Shown piece after piece: positions 24,301 through 34,777 of a stretch of 64,000 nt of DNA; positions within the stretch are counted from its first letter, which is position 1; every line of letters begins with the position of its first letter. Position numbers and translations under genes: made by a program. Origin of the DNA: Brachionus manjavacas (taxonomy: Eukaryota; Rotifera; Eurotatoria; Ploima; Brachionidae). The stretch spans positions 124,001 to 188,000 of the forward strand of contig JAHQIY010000003.1 of the NCBI GenBank assembly GCA_019054805.1. Reading direction: 5' to 3'. The notes beneath the pieces are model-generated. The model ran no database searches, was not told the origin of the DNA, and saw only the letters and a list, made by a program, of their open reading frames with translations.

Positions 24301-27300
24301 AAAGCTCGTTAAATTCTCTTCAAGAAAAATGGGGGTCAGTAGGGGGTCAGTCGTATAAAATTGGGGGTCAGGTTTCTTTAAAAGTAGATTATAGTTTTTC
24401 GCTAAAAATAAAAATTGAATTTAAAAAAACAAACATTAAAATCAAAAAGCTTAGAAAATTCTTGATCTAATGGTATATCGTATTAAAAATTTTAAAATCC
24501 GATTTCAGAATAACTAAGGTCTTTTATTATAATCAAAATATCTCAAAAACTATACATCCTGGAGAAAAACTAGTCACATTTTTAGAAAGCTTGTTAAATT
24601 CTCTTCAAGAAAACTAGTTTAATTTTCAAAAAATAGAGAAAAATTCAAACTAAATGATAAATTAAAACTTTTAAAAATATTATTGCTTTGCAAAATAAAT
24701 GGGGTCAGAAAATTTTAAAAAATTGGGGGTCAGTATTATAGTAGGACCCTTTTCAACCAGAAGATGAAAATATCTGTTTAAAAGTCATGTTTAAATATTA
24801 ATACTTAAAATAAAAAAACATTTGAAGAAATATATAATGTTTACGTTTTATATCAAGAATATTTACTATTTATTCTTTTTTCCTAGACTGTTCAAATATA
24901 TTTATTTTATTTTTATTTATTTTTTTTTGATCTGAAGGAGCTATAGCTCGGGACAAACAAATAAGAAATACATTCTTATTCTTTGAAGTTTGGTTAAACT
25001 TTTAAACAGAATTAATTAACGATAAATTTAATTGATAACTTTATTGCGTAAAATGGCCACTTCAAGCCTAAACAAATAATTAAGAAAATAACAAAAATAG
25101 GAAATAAAATTACATTTTAAAGTAATCCTTCGTGAGTATTATTTACACAGAGTTAAAAACTAACAAATTGCAAGACACATGAGAGATCATAGCATTGAAC
25201 TGTGAAGCTATAAACACTCAAGTTGACCGGAGATGGTGATGTAGTTATTGAGAGAACTAAAACACTTGAATTGCTATGTTAAGTCCCAAGCTTTGACATC
25301 TCTCTTCCAAAAATAGAACGACAGGAACAGTCAAATCGTTTAAAAAAACTTTTGTACTATTTTTTGAAAATTAAATTAGTTTTTCTGCAAAATTTTTTTT
25401 TTTTAAGAAAAGGCTCCATGTTTTCTGTCAATTAATTTTACCAAAATCAATTAATATTTTATTCAAAACGTCAATTAAAATAAATAAAAATCAATTGATA
25501 ATTTGAATGTCCATTAAAAAAACAAAAAACAATAAAATAGTTAAAAAATCAATTAATTAAACAAGAGTAAATTTTAAATAAAAGAAATCCATTAAATTGA
25601 AGATTTGTCAATAGAATATTCTTATGTCAATTTAATAAATAATTGTCAATTAATTATATTATGGAATCAATAAAAATAATATTAATGTAAAAAAAATTTA
25701 CATGGAATTGTTAATCTTATTTTGAATTATACTTAAAGCTTTTTTTTCAACATTCAAAAATCCAAAAAAATTTAAAATGAACTTAGTTCCAGATATAAAC
25801 GAATTTGAGGATTTTCCAGACCAAGCTATAGACGTTTGTGAAAAACAAGACCTGTCGGAAGACCAAAAAAAATAAACGACAAATAAATAAAAAAATAATA
25901 AAATATTTTTTTTTTTTAATTTGACAAAACTTTTTTTTTATTGATAAATAAAATTTTAATTGATAAAATAAAAATTAATGGACTTTTGTTTTTTTAATTG
26001 ACGACTTTTTTATTGACGTTTTTTTTCAAAATTAATTGATTTTTGAAAAATTAATTGACGGAAAATCATAATGCCGTCAGAAATTTTTAAAAACCTGACC
26101 CCCATTTACCTTGAGGAAAATTTATCGAGCTTTCTAAAAATATTTTGATCGACTTAATACGACTTAATACATATATTGAATACGAGTTAATTTTTTTAAT
26201 CAAATAAATTAAACAAAATATATCAAATATTGCAATTATAAATTGTATTTTCTCAATTATGATGAAATCATTTGAAACTATCAAAATCTTTACTTCTTGA
26301 AAAAAATTGAGCACATTTCTAGAAAGCTCGTTAAATTCTCTTCAAGGAAAATGGGGGTCAGTAGGGGGTCAGGTTTTTAAATATAAAAAAAAATTCAATT
26401 TTCTTAAAAAATAAAAATTTTGGAGAAAAACTAATTTAATTTTCAAAAAATAGAGAAAAATTTAAACAAAATGACAAATATTTTTGCTTTGCAAAAAAAT
26501 GGCGGTGAGAAAATTAAAAAAAATTGGGGGCCAGTGTTTTAGTAGGACGCTATTATTTCTCTTCAGTTAAATAAGTCTTAATAATAAGTTTTTTTTAAAG
26601 TCAGTTTTGGTCTTTATTAACTTAATTATATTGTAAAAAATTAAAATATCAAATATCAAAAGTTATTAAATTTGTTTCTAGTTTGTCTTTTGAGACTTAG
26701 TTAGCACTGTCAGTCGGTCCCTTTTCAAAAATCGAAGGAAGAAGAAGAAGTCAAGTTCATGATTATTATTTTGAAAAAATTTAACCAAAATTGTTCCTTT
26801 ATTAAAATCTATTTATAAGTAAAAATTTTAATTTTTAATTTAAAAATTAATTAAAAATTAAATTTTAATTAAAATACTGACTATTAAATAATACTTACTA
26901 CTAAATTGTTACTTTTAAAATTTTTTAAATTGAATTTATTGTCGATAAGTCCCTTTTCCAAATTTAAATTCAATTTCCAATTCAATGATAAAAGAAACAA
27001 AAGTCCATTTTCATTGTAAAACTTTTTTCCCATCTGTTTAAATAACTTCCATGAATGTAATTCAGCATCATTGTCATCAGTATCATTAAAAGCAGCTGAT
27101 AGATTAGAGTATAAAAAGAATTAATTCAAAGTTTAATTTTAATAATTAAAGATAATAACTTTGAATTGAAATTATATTTAGAAATGATCACCAACTTACA
27201 GATGCCCTTTTTTCAGTATCAGGATTTTTTTAGATTTTTTTATTACAGAAGTGTCAATTAATAGAAAAAAAATATAGAAATAAATTTTAATTTTTTAATT

Positions 27301-30300
27301 TTTTTTTTCATCTATTTATTTCATGGACAATTTTTTTAAATCGTTTTTTTATTTTCTTAAGTTACAATTCTAAGTATTTTTTTTCTATCATTTGATAGAT
27401 GACCATTTAAAGGTTATTTAATTTTTCATTTATTAAGTGGCTAAATTTCTAATCAAAATAAATTAAAAAATTTAAACATAAATTAGATTTATTTTGTTAT
27501 TTAATTTAAAAATTCAAATAAATAATAAATTAAATTCTTTTTTTCAAAAATTAATCTTTTTGGTTGGAATTGAGTAAAAGAGCAATAATAGTTATTCTTA
27601 CACATACTATATATAATTCAAGATTATATCTTTTATGTTACTTTTATTCATTTCAATTGCATCCAATATGGTGATTTAAAAAGAGAAAAATAATATTTAA
27701 AATTTTAAGATACTTACGCGTCTGCATTCTAAGGCAATAACTCGAAATATTTACTTACAAAATAATCAGAAAAGAAGCATTCAGCAAATTTTTGATGTTA
27801 TTATGGAAACAAATTAAAAGTTAGTATCATAAAGTAAACATTGTGGAATTGAAAAAAAAAATTCTTGTGATTTTTAGAAGGCAAACAAAGAAAGCTATCG
27901 AATTTTGTTTTCGATTTAAAAATTTAAATAATTTTTATATTCAATTTTCGATTCTAAATCAAATTAAAATTTTTAATTTTATTTTGAGATTGTTCAAATT
28001 AATTTTCTGTGCAAATTTAAATTTTTTTTTATTCGAACATATATTCAATTATCCTAATTCAATTAAAACTTTAAATTTTATTTACAAATGGTTTAAATTT
28101 TTGTGTTTGAATTACAAAATGTATCTAATGTTGAAATAACATCAAAAAAGTGTATCAAATTAAAAAATAATTTTAAGTTAATACAGACTTCATTTTAAGT
28201 CACAGTTTAAGTCTAAGTCACAAAAATTTAAGTCAAAGTTATGACTTGACTTAAATTTTTTTTTTTTAGTGAAGTTTAGTCAACTCAACTAATCTACTGA
28301 TTTTAAAACTAAAAAATAAATATGATTCTTTAATTAATCCAAAAAAAAATCATTAATAATTTTTAAAAATTTAAATAGAGCTTTAAATAAATTTTGTTCC
28401 TAGACAAATAAAAGAGCTTTTTATTATTTTGAAATTTCAAAATTTTTGAAAATTTTAGAAAAAATTAAAAATAAAAATCATCTGAATACATACATTTGAA
28501 AAAAGAAATAAACACTTGATTGGAATTTCGTTCAGTGGATGAAAGTGTCAACTGAAAGTGGTTTCTGCCGAAGAGCTGCTGAGCTCGGCTCGGCAGGAGA
28601 TCAAACCGTAAGTAATAAGCAATGAAAAAAATTTAAGTCATTGACTTGACTCGACTTAAGATTTGTGACTTAAAAACAACTCTGAGTTAATAGGAATTTT
28701 CAAAATTTTTTTCAAATTTAAAAATTAAAATCAAATTCATTCAATTTCAAATATGAAAATGCCTTGAATATTAACTCAAATTTTTTTTTTTTCTTTGGAA
28801 CTGAAAAAAACATTTGAAACATTGCACTTTTTTGATCTTATTTCAACATTGGATACATTTTGTAATTCAAACACAAAAAATTAAACCAAAATTAAATTTT
28901 TATTAAAAAATATCTAAATACTAAATTTCAACAGTAAAGTAAAATTTTTATTCAATTTTCAATTTGCTCTTTTTGCTCAAAAATTTCAAATGCGCATTTT
29001 AATTGTATTTCACTTATTTTAAATAGAAATTTAAAAGCTTAAAAAGTATATAAGAAAAATTAAATAAACAATTAAAGTTATTATTGTGCTGTTAACTGAT
29101 CCTGCTCCATTGCTCTTAATTTTTTACTAATAAAATTATGTAATAAAATTTAATTTTCTTTAAAAAGATGAAAAGGAAATTTCAGCGAATAACTCTGACT
29201 ACTTTGTTGAGTCTGAGCTAAATTCCAGCGATTATTGCGTCGCTGCGAGCATTAAGGACTTTCCAAGCGACATTTTTACTCAAAAACAAAGACAACACGG
29301 CGCAGTCTTACTTCACATAATTTTTGCCATTTATTTGCTAAAATCAATTTTGGTCGTTTGCGATGAATACTTCATGAGCTCTATAGAACTGATAGGAAAA
29401 AGGCTAAATCTCGACCAGGACGTACTTGGCGCCACATTCATGGCTGTTGGTAGCAGCACGCCCGAAGTTTTCGTTTCGTTAGTCAGCATACTTGTCAGTG
29501 ACTCAGAAACAGGTATTGGCTCTTCGGTCGGCTCGGCTATTTTCAATATTCTCTTCATTGTTGGAATTTGTGGACTGCTTGTATCCGGAGTAATTTTTTA
29601 ATAAAAAAATAAAAATAAAATTAAAAGAAATATTTTTTTAATTTTTATTTAAAAAATTTTTTTAGAGCGCTCAACTTTCCACATGGCCGTTTATTAGGGA
29701 CTCATTTTTCTACACAATCTCAATTTTGATGGTATTTTTGTTGATCCACGATGACCGTGTGTACTGGTACGAATCAATGTGTCTGTTGATCTTGTACGCA
29801 TCGTATTGCTTTTTTATGATGTAAATTTTTGTTTCGATTTAAAATTTATTTAATAAAATTTAGTCCCTAAAGGAATAATGATCGAGCTAAAAATTGGGCC
29901 TATGAAAAATTTGAAATTTTTCGACAAGAAACAAACAATTTGCTGGGGGAAAATAACCAGGCCCCTCATAATAAAAGCTATGTTTTAAGAGATAATACAC
30001 TTGCACAGTCTCAATCAGGATATTGTAAGTATTTTTAATTTTTTTGTAATCGCTAGATTTAACACTTTGTTGGGTTTTTCCATTCAAAATTTTATTTTTA
30101 AATTTTTTTGATTATTTTTTCTGAAAAAGATAAATTGTGTTATTTTACGTAAAAATGCGTAAAATAAAGTAAAAAAAATTTAAAAACTCGTAAAAGTCTA
30201 ATTTAGTAAAATTATTTATTAATTATACTCTTAAGAATTAATCAACAGTAAAATATTGTTTAAAAAATTTAGTATTAAAAAAAAACTACCTCTGTATAAA

Positions 30301-33300
30301 ATTAGTATAAAAATTAAAATATTTTTCGTATGATCATGATTTTAATTCACAAGTGGTAATTTTAGTCAGAAGTCATGTACAGGACACTGAGCTAAGTAAC
30401 ACATTAACTTTTTAAATGCTTTTTTTTCCTTGCTTTAGTCCAAACCTTATTTTATCTGAGGGTTGTGAAGTTCGTTTCAATTCGGTCTTTTCAATTCATA
30501 AAAATTTGAAAAAATTTTTTACCAAAAGAGATAATTTAGTTCTGTAAAATCCTTAATGGTTAAGCAAATTTGCTTAATACAGTAAAATAAGTCTGCAAAA
30601 TACTCTGCAGTTATCTGCATTTTGCACCCCATTAATAAGTATTCCAATCAAGTGTGTAATTACATTGCAGAGTTTTTGCAGACATATATATGTAATACAG
30701 TTAATAACCGGTTATCCGGAATGAGATTCGAGCTTTTTTTTCAAAATCTTCCGGATAACACGATTTGATAACGAAAAGAGGGGTAAACACGGTGTTAATT
30801 GATTTAGAGTGTTTATTTAGAACAAAGAAACAATTTTTTTCTTTTCAAAGCTTTTCCCCATGGAGTTTGATGGTTTTGATGTTGTGTCGTTTGCAAAATC
30901 TCTGGATGTAGCCTGAAGATGCACTGAAGTTTTCGGCGGCTGGATAGAACTCTCTTTGAAATATCTTTGCTTGAAAGGCAACTGTTTCGAAGTTGATTGG
31001 CACATTGCTGCTGTGAACTTGGTAAAACCATAACTTGAGTGCTTCGTCTAAATTCTTGTTCTTAGTGGTGATCTCCTCCCGCTGAACAAAGTTAAGAACA
31101 ACCTCCTTGCGTTTTGCAATCGTAGTATCAATAACTTTTTTACTAGCGTTCTTGCGAGGCTTAGGGACTTGATACTTACTATGTCATGGATAGTAAGTAT
31201 GGTTGTTTGAGCTAAAATCCTTAAAAAAAATTTAAGGATTTTAGCTCAAACACTTAAAAAAAATATGCCGAGGCCAATTTTTCCTACCAAAATTCGTGTA
31301 ATAACACTTTTGACTATGATTTGAGAAATGTTGATTCTTTGTAATAGGAAGTAATGCTGTTCTACTTAGCTCAAACCCTTAAAAAGTAGGAAGCGAAAAA
31401 GCTCAAGTATGGTTTTTTTTATTTTCCTGAGAAATAAGCTTTTAGGACTGGACCGTATGTCGCATCTGTTTGTAACCTCCTAAACACCGCCAAAATCGTC
31501 TACTTAATGAAATTTATGCAAAAAAACAATCTTATGTCTTATGTGCTCAATCCTAAAGAAGAAATTATTCTGCGACGCAGTATAAGCATTGTGAGATTCG
31601 CTCCATTTCGTTTTTTCCTAATATGGGGCCTATTTGTTAGTTTTGTTTTTATTTGGACACCCAAGTAGCGCATTTCGTTCACTTGAGTCAGTATATGCCC
31701 ATTAAGTGAGATTTTTGCTAATTATGTTTTTTTGCTCCGAATACCATTAGAAACATTTAGCTCGACATTCCAAGTATTTGCCTAAGAAAAAATTTTTTCT
31801 TTCTCCTATTAACAAAGATATTGCATTTTATATTTGGCATCTCTTCAAAATGGCTTTTTTTAAATAGCCTAATTGAATTAGCTCAATTTTAATAGCTTAA
31901 ATATAGCTTAGTTTCGCTTTTTACGCTTTTAAATAGCTAATATAATATAAAAAGAAAAATCTTTTTTTATTATTTCATGCATTTCACACAATTTCAAAAA
32001 TTGTTCTTGCTAAAACAGGTATTAAAACAAGAAAGTCTAAATACATTAAATTATTAGAGATATTATTAGAGAAATTGTATCTCAATATGATGAGTTAAAG
32101 TTCGATGAATTTTATGAAAACTTATATTTAGTTTTTAAATTTGATTAATTAACACTTACCCTTTTTTGGACACCTAGCTATTTTGAACAAAAATTTTTTC
32201 AACCAAAAGATATTTTGAATCGTTTATTTTAAGCTATAATGAATAAATCAATCGCCTAAACAAATACACAAAATCTACAATTTCTTCTTTTTTCTTTTTC
32301 TTTTTTTTAGCTTTTAATTTTTTTAAAAAAATTCTAATTTCTATTTTATATCAATTTTTTGTATCAAATTCAAATATCCACTGTAACAAGATTAAACTTT
32401 AATTGAAATTTCCATGTAAAAATATTCATAATTATTGCATTCTTTTTTAAAATTATGCTCAACTATAATTAAATTTTTATTTTTTTTATTTTTCTTATTC
32501 GTCTTATAAATTATAAAACAAAATATTATTCACATTGGGCTGAAAAGAAGGATTGATCCATTCTGAGCTGACCCGAATCTGTTTAAAAAAATTTTTTTTT
32601 TTCTCTTTAGAATTTTTTTTTGCATTTTCAAACAATAAAGCATTTATTTATTTATTTATTTATTATGAATTAAAAATTAATAAATTAATCTATTTTAATT
32701 AATTTATTTTGATTGATTCTATTTCGATATAGAGCCTTATATTTTAATCTTGATCTCAATCTTCAATTTGCCCAAGTCTCCTTTTGTCTAATTAGAATAT
32801 AGTAGTAGTAGTAGTAGTAGTAGTAGTGTAAGCTGTAACACATAAAGTGTGAGTGAAGTTTATAACGCTGCACTTTGTCAGCTTGTGGTTTTGGTTATGG
32901 CCACATACTTCTTAAGTTCATCAATTTCAGCTTCGGTAGACCGATCTCCTCCAAGTCTCCGAGGCCATTTGTCGGTAAATTCTGGCTTTAAATTGGTTTA
33001 CCGTATTCGCCTCTGCTATCTCCAAGGGTTACATATTCCAGGTGGTAGCGTTGCGGTTCAGTAAAAAATTATCCATCATGGGTGCATTTACAAATTTTTC
33101 CCTCATTATCTGACTGTTGTGTCTTCTATTAGCTCCTACTGTGTCCCCGGTATTTCTAAGACCCAGTTCTACCTCTTCGAAACCTTTTGTGATTTTATAA
33201 ATTTGTATCAAGTCCCCTCTTTTCCTCCTAACCACGAGACTTGTTAGTCCTAATTCTTTTAACCTTACTTCATATTCAAGACCCCTTAATTCAATGACCA

Positions 33301-34777
33301 TTTTTGTTGCCCTTTTCTGAATACCCTCCAATTTTGACATAGAGTTCCACACAGCTGATGCGAACTCTAAATGCGCTCTTACGAAATAATTGATATAATT
33401 GAGAAAATAATTTTATTTTTAAATTGTTATCTAAATACGTACAAAAAAATCGTGTAATTTTTTAAAAGTATACATCTTTATGTATATCCGAACCCGTAGT
33501 AAAAAATAAGTTGATTTTAAATCTTTATACTAATTTCTACTGTGCTGAACTTTGTCACATGCTTATTTATTTTTGAAAATTTTTCACCAAAAGGCAGATT
33601 TAATGACGATGACGAAGAGATGTATGCTTGGGGTGGCAGTATGAACAACATGCCAGCTGTGGCACAAAATGGCGAGGCCAATTTTTCCTACCAAAATTCG
33701 TGTAATAACACCTTTGACTATGATTTGAGAAATGTTGATTCTTTGATAGTTTCAGGAACCAGGCAGTAAGACTTAAATCAAAAGCTTTCAGTTTTGTAAT
33801 TTTCTCTATCAAAAGAATTGACTTTAATACCTGTGTGCTACACGTAATGACCAAAAAAAAATACTTTGCTCCAAAGACAAGATTTCGAATGGCTGGACGA
33901 AGAATAATAGATGAAGTTGGTTCAATTTTTTTTTAAAATATTTAAATTTTATCATAGATACATTGGTACAAAAAAACCTCAAAATCAAAATCACTGGATT
34001 TTTCCAAGTAAAAATATCCAACGTTTGAAAAAAATTAAAAAAAATACTTTTTAAGCTTGACAATGAACCCGTTTAAAAAAGAAAACTACATTCTTATTTT
34101 ATCCAAACATCTTGCTGAGCATGACAACATTAAAAGTTTAATCTTTTCCGCCATTTTTGTTCCAATTCGCATTTTGCTGCATTTCACCATTCCGGACTGC
34201 CGTGCTCAACAATACAGGCATAGATTTTGGGTCACATTTCTATTGTCTGTAGCATGGCTGGCAATTTTGTCCTATCTAATTATTTGGATGTTTGTGACTA
34301 TTGGATACACTTTCGGTATTCCGGACGCTCTAATGGCCATAACTTTGATTGCAGCAGGTACTAGTATTCCAGATGCGTACACTAGCGTCGTGGTAGTGCG
34401 ACAAGGGCTGGTGGACATGGGAGTATCTAACATTATTGGTTCGAATGTGTTTGATTTGTTGATTGGACTTGCGTTTCCTTGGTTTATAAAGTCATTTTTT
34501 AACAATGGCTATGTGGTCATAAATTCTGCTGGAATTGGATATGACTCATTTATATTGTTCGCCTGTGTTCTATCGACAGTATTTGAGTTTTTTCTATTTT
34601 TTGATTTTAATTTTTTGAATTTTATTCATAAAGGTACTGATTGTTCATTTTGGAAAGTGGCGACTGCAACTGAGAACAGGCTATGTATTTTTGAGTGTAT
34701 ATGCAGCTTTTTTGATATTTTGTGCAGCAGTCGAATTTAATGTATTTTCGTATGTTAATCCTCCAATATGCAAATAA
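21259..34777 (+). CDS. K+-dependent Na+/Ca2+ exchanger, NCKX3/4-like (9 exons)
   Basis: Nine exons join in phase: 21259-21343, 29168-29589, 29666-29820, 29873-30024, 33594-33765, 33816-33915, 33958-34007, 34056-34578, 34634-34777. They give 601 codons including the stop, close to SLC24A3/A4 length. All introns are GT-AG: two are long (7.8 and 3.6 kb), the others 42-76 bp. A signal peptide is followed by an extracellular segment, the alpha-1 repeat (AVGSSTPEVFVSLVSIL, acidic ion-binding Glu), a cytosolic loop, the alpha-2 repeat (AAGTSIPDAYTSVVVVRQG, ion-binding Asp, then GSNVFDLLIGL) and a C-terminal EFNVFSYVNPPICK typical of NCKX3/4. The protein exports Ca2+ and K+ against Na+ at the plasma membrane. 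The key residues are present and I see no disabling change. The exon structure is inferred from frame and splice sites. Confidence 0.9.
21350..21655 (+). pseudogene. LINE family J reverse transcriptase fragment, copy 2
   Basis: Starts within a few bases of the NCKX exon 1 donor. It encodes an RT block (ITAGVSQGLVKSPLLFSLYI, ND), an LFADD-type active-site block in a shifted frame, and LEQWLIKWKMKISVEKSCSV. Frameshifted and truncated at both ends. Confidence 0.75.
21656..22995 (+). mobile_element. LINE family J copy 3, interrupted by a Tigger MITE
   Basis: The first 560 bp matches 63,373-63,950 almost exactly: the region after the endonuclease (linker blocks IISASHKSIPYLSQKIYKTS and LPPNIVNLIKERRK), an internal deletion, then RT thumb sequence. 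A 476-bp TA-flanked element sits at 22,220-22,695; without it the flanks join exactly as in the 63.9-kb copy. Stops are present. Confidence 0.8.
22220..22695. mobile_element. Tigger/pogo-type MITE with TA target duplication
   Basis: The ends are imperfect inverted repeats, CAGTAGAATCCCTCAAAAGT and the complement of CAGTAGAAGCTCTCAAAATA, flanked by TA (22,218-22,219 and 22,696-22,697). CAGTAGA-type ends with a TA target are characteristic of Tc1/mariner pogo-Tigger elements. A short internal stretch, LAQEFKLSLGAVNKILKQKY, resembles the psq-type helix-turn-helix at the N-terminus of Tigger transposases, so this is an internally deleted derivative. The insertion point is fixed by the uninterrupted LINE copy near 63.94 kb. 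Confidence 0.85.
23330..23830 (+). pseudogene. LINE family J fragment, copy 4
   Basis: Diverged copy of the RT C-terminal region: sequence like VDEIKERCNK followed by the NITKLQ-IQ block and TPFNIIHH, with frameshifts and small rearrangements. Confidence 0.55.
24225..24385 (+). repeat. Dispersed repeat with GGGGGTCAG motifs, copy 1
   Basis: Contains AAAACTATACATCCTGGAG, AGAAAGCTCGTTAAATTCTC and two or three GGGGGTCAG boxes. Variants recur at 24,520-24,745 and 26,225-26,550, and in inverse orientation at 26,080-26,140. No coding capacity seen. Confidence 0.6.
24520..24745 (+). repeat. Dispersed GGGGGTCAG repeat, copy 2
   Basis: Shares the same opening ~85 bases with copy 1, then a second module ending TTGGGGGTCAGTATTATAGTAGGAC in shortened form. 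The second module also occurs near 26,480-26,550. Confidence 0.6.
24745..24995 (+). pseudogene. LINE family J 3' tail, copy 5
   Basis: Short 3' fragment with the CTGAAGGAGCTATAGCTCGG box and A-rich CAAATAAGAAATA tail, matching the end of copy 1 at about 3147-3185. Confidence 0.55.
25422..26066. mobile_element. Foldback/MITE element with TCAATTAA-rich inverted arms
   Basis: Left arm starts TTTTCTGTCAATTAATTTT; the right arm read in reverse starts TTTTCCGTCAATTAATTTT. Both arms then repeat TCAATTAA/GTCAATTAAA units and a TCCATTAA box in the same order over about 120-140 bp. The centre has a small open stretch (25,776-25,875, 32 codons plus stop) of unknown meaning. The target duplication is not clear. 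Confidence 0.55.
26080..26550. repeat. Dispersed GGGGGTCAG repeat, copies 3 (inverse) and 4
   Basis: An inverted partial copy (CTGACCCCCAT, 26,094 onward) is followed at 26,225-26,550 by a direct copy with both modules. Together with the foldback element beside it, this shows nested small repeats in NCKX intron 1. Confidence 0.55.
26551..28096. other. AT-rich intron sequence
   Basis: Part of NCKX intron 1. The open stretch 27,843-28,139 is Phe/Leu/Ile/Asn/Lys-rich, the composition expected from A/T runs, and its end lies in an inverted repeat. I see no gene here. Confidence 0.5.
28097..28152. repeat. Inverted repeat arm (partner at 28,829-28,884)
   Basis: A ~56-bp segment containing GTGTTTGAATTACAAAATGT and GTTGAAATAA recurs inverted at 28,829-28,884 with two or three differences. 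The hAT MITE lies between the arms. Confidence 0.6.
28184..28684. mobile_element. hAT-type MITE with 8-bp target duplication
   Basis: 501 bp bounded by inverted ends CAGACTTCATTTTAAGTCAC and (reverse) CAGAGTTGTTTTTAAGTCAC, flanked on both sides by AGTTAATA (28,176-28,183 and 28,685-28,692). CAGAG-type ends and an 8-bp duplication are hallmarks of hAT transposons. It is non-autonomous: the interior has AAGTC/GACTT repeats and a GC-rich patch near 28,567-28,610, with no ORF. Confidence 0.85.
29168..30024 (+). CDS. NCKX exons 2-4: first exchanger half and start of loop
   Basis: Exon 2 (29168-29589) encodes the extracellular SDYCVAASIKDFPSDIF block conserved in NCKX proteins, TM1 and the alpha-1 repeat. 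Exon 3 (29666-29820) continues with the WPFIRDSFFYTISILMVFLL membrane helix and IHDDRVYWYES. Exon 4 (29873-30024) starts the hydrophilic cytosolic loop after YCFFMM. Introns are 76 and 52 bp; exon 4 ends at GATATT|GTAAGT (phase 1). Confidence 0.9.
30591..30683. repeat. Inverted repeat of CTGCAAAA family
   Basis: Arms GTCTGCAAAATACTCTGCA and TGCAGAGTTTTTGCAGAC enclose ~56 bp. The same core (CTGCAAAAACTCTGCATTTT) occurs in the palindrome around element A, so this is a family of small palindromic repeats. Confidence 0.6.
30698..31177 (-). mobile_element. Tigger/CENP-B-like transposon fragment
   Basis: The left end starts CAGTTAATAACCGGTTATCC, a typical Tigger terminal sequence preceded by TA (30,696-30,697). 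On the minus strand, 31,177-30,845 encodes about 110 residues ending in a stop: a basic N-terminus (PKPRKNASKKVIDTTIAKRK), then LDEALKLWFYQVHSSNVPIN and FSASSGYIQRFCKRHNIKTI, LHGEK. These match the CENP-B/Tc5-type DNA-binding helix-turn-helix of Tigger transposases. The DDE catalytic domain is absent (internal deletion), and no right terminus was found. Confidence 0.7.
31204..31252. repeat. Perfect hairpin (about 22-bp stem)
   Basis: TGTTTGAGCTAAAATCCTTA is followed after a short A-rich loop by its exact complement. It lies between the Tigger fragment and the duplicated exon fragment in NCKX intron 4. Confidence 0.8.
31269..31341 (+). pseudogene. Partial duplicate of NCKX exon 5
   Basis: 73 bp, 72 of them identical to 33,673-33,745 within exon 5 (the stretch encoding EANFSYQNSCNNTFDYDLRN and a few more residues). 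It lacks the exon's own splice sites and lies 2.3 kb upstream in intron 4, so it is a non-functional fragment copied recently. Confidence 0.85.
31342..32804. other. AT-rich intron sequence
   Basis: Within NCKX intron 4. Contains a (TTTA)n run near 32,640-32,666. No gene seen. Confidence 0.5.
32805..33389 (-). pseudogene. 5'-truncated LINE 3' end
   Basis: The minus strand from 33,389 reads FVRAHLEFASAVWNSM in the first frame, then an open stretch (33,352-33,029) with GIQKRATKMVIELRGLEYEV, LVVRRKRGDLIQIYKITKGF and ending MDNFLLNRNATTWNM. This is the RT thumb/C-terminus of a CR1/L2-like LINE, related to but distinct from the 12-kb element. The 3' end is a (CTA)n tract (TAG repeats on the plus strand at ~32,805-32,827). 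Confidence 0.75.
33594..34777 (+). CDS. NCKX exons 5-9: loop and second exchanger half
   Basis: Exon 5 (33594-33765) is loop sequence. Exon 6 (33816-33915) carries TRFRMAGRRIIDE, matching the conserved RFR(A)A-R-II block before the second membrane half. Exon 7 (33958-34007) is only 50 bp. Exon 8 (34056-34578) holds membrane segments and the alpha-2 repeat. Exon 9 (34634-34777) gives the last helices and TAA. Introns of 50, 42, 48 and 55 bp are all GT-AG and phase-consistent. Confidence 0.88.

Noticed and set aside
27843..28139. 98-codon open frame in NCKX intron 1
   Set aside because: Composition is Phe/Leu/Asn/Lys only, expected from A/T runs; no motif, and its end lies in an inverted repeat.
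32805..32827. TAG triplet run as an independent microsatellite
   Set aside because: It is the (CTA)n 3' tail of the adjoining minus-strand LINE.
33766..33791. 26-bp intron between NCKX exons 5 and 6
   Set aside because: A GT..AG pair gives an open frame, but a 50-bp alternative (33,766-33,815) also keeps phase and fits the 42-76 bp size of the other short introns.
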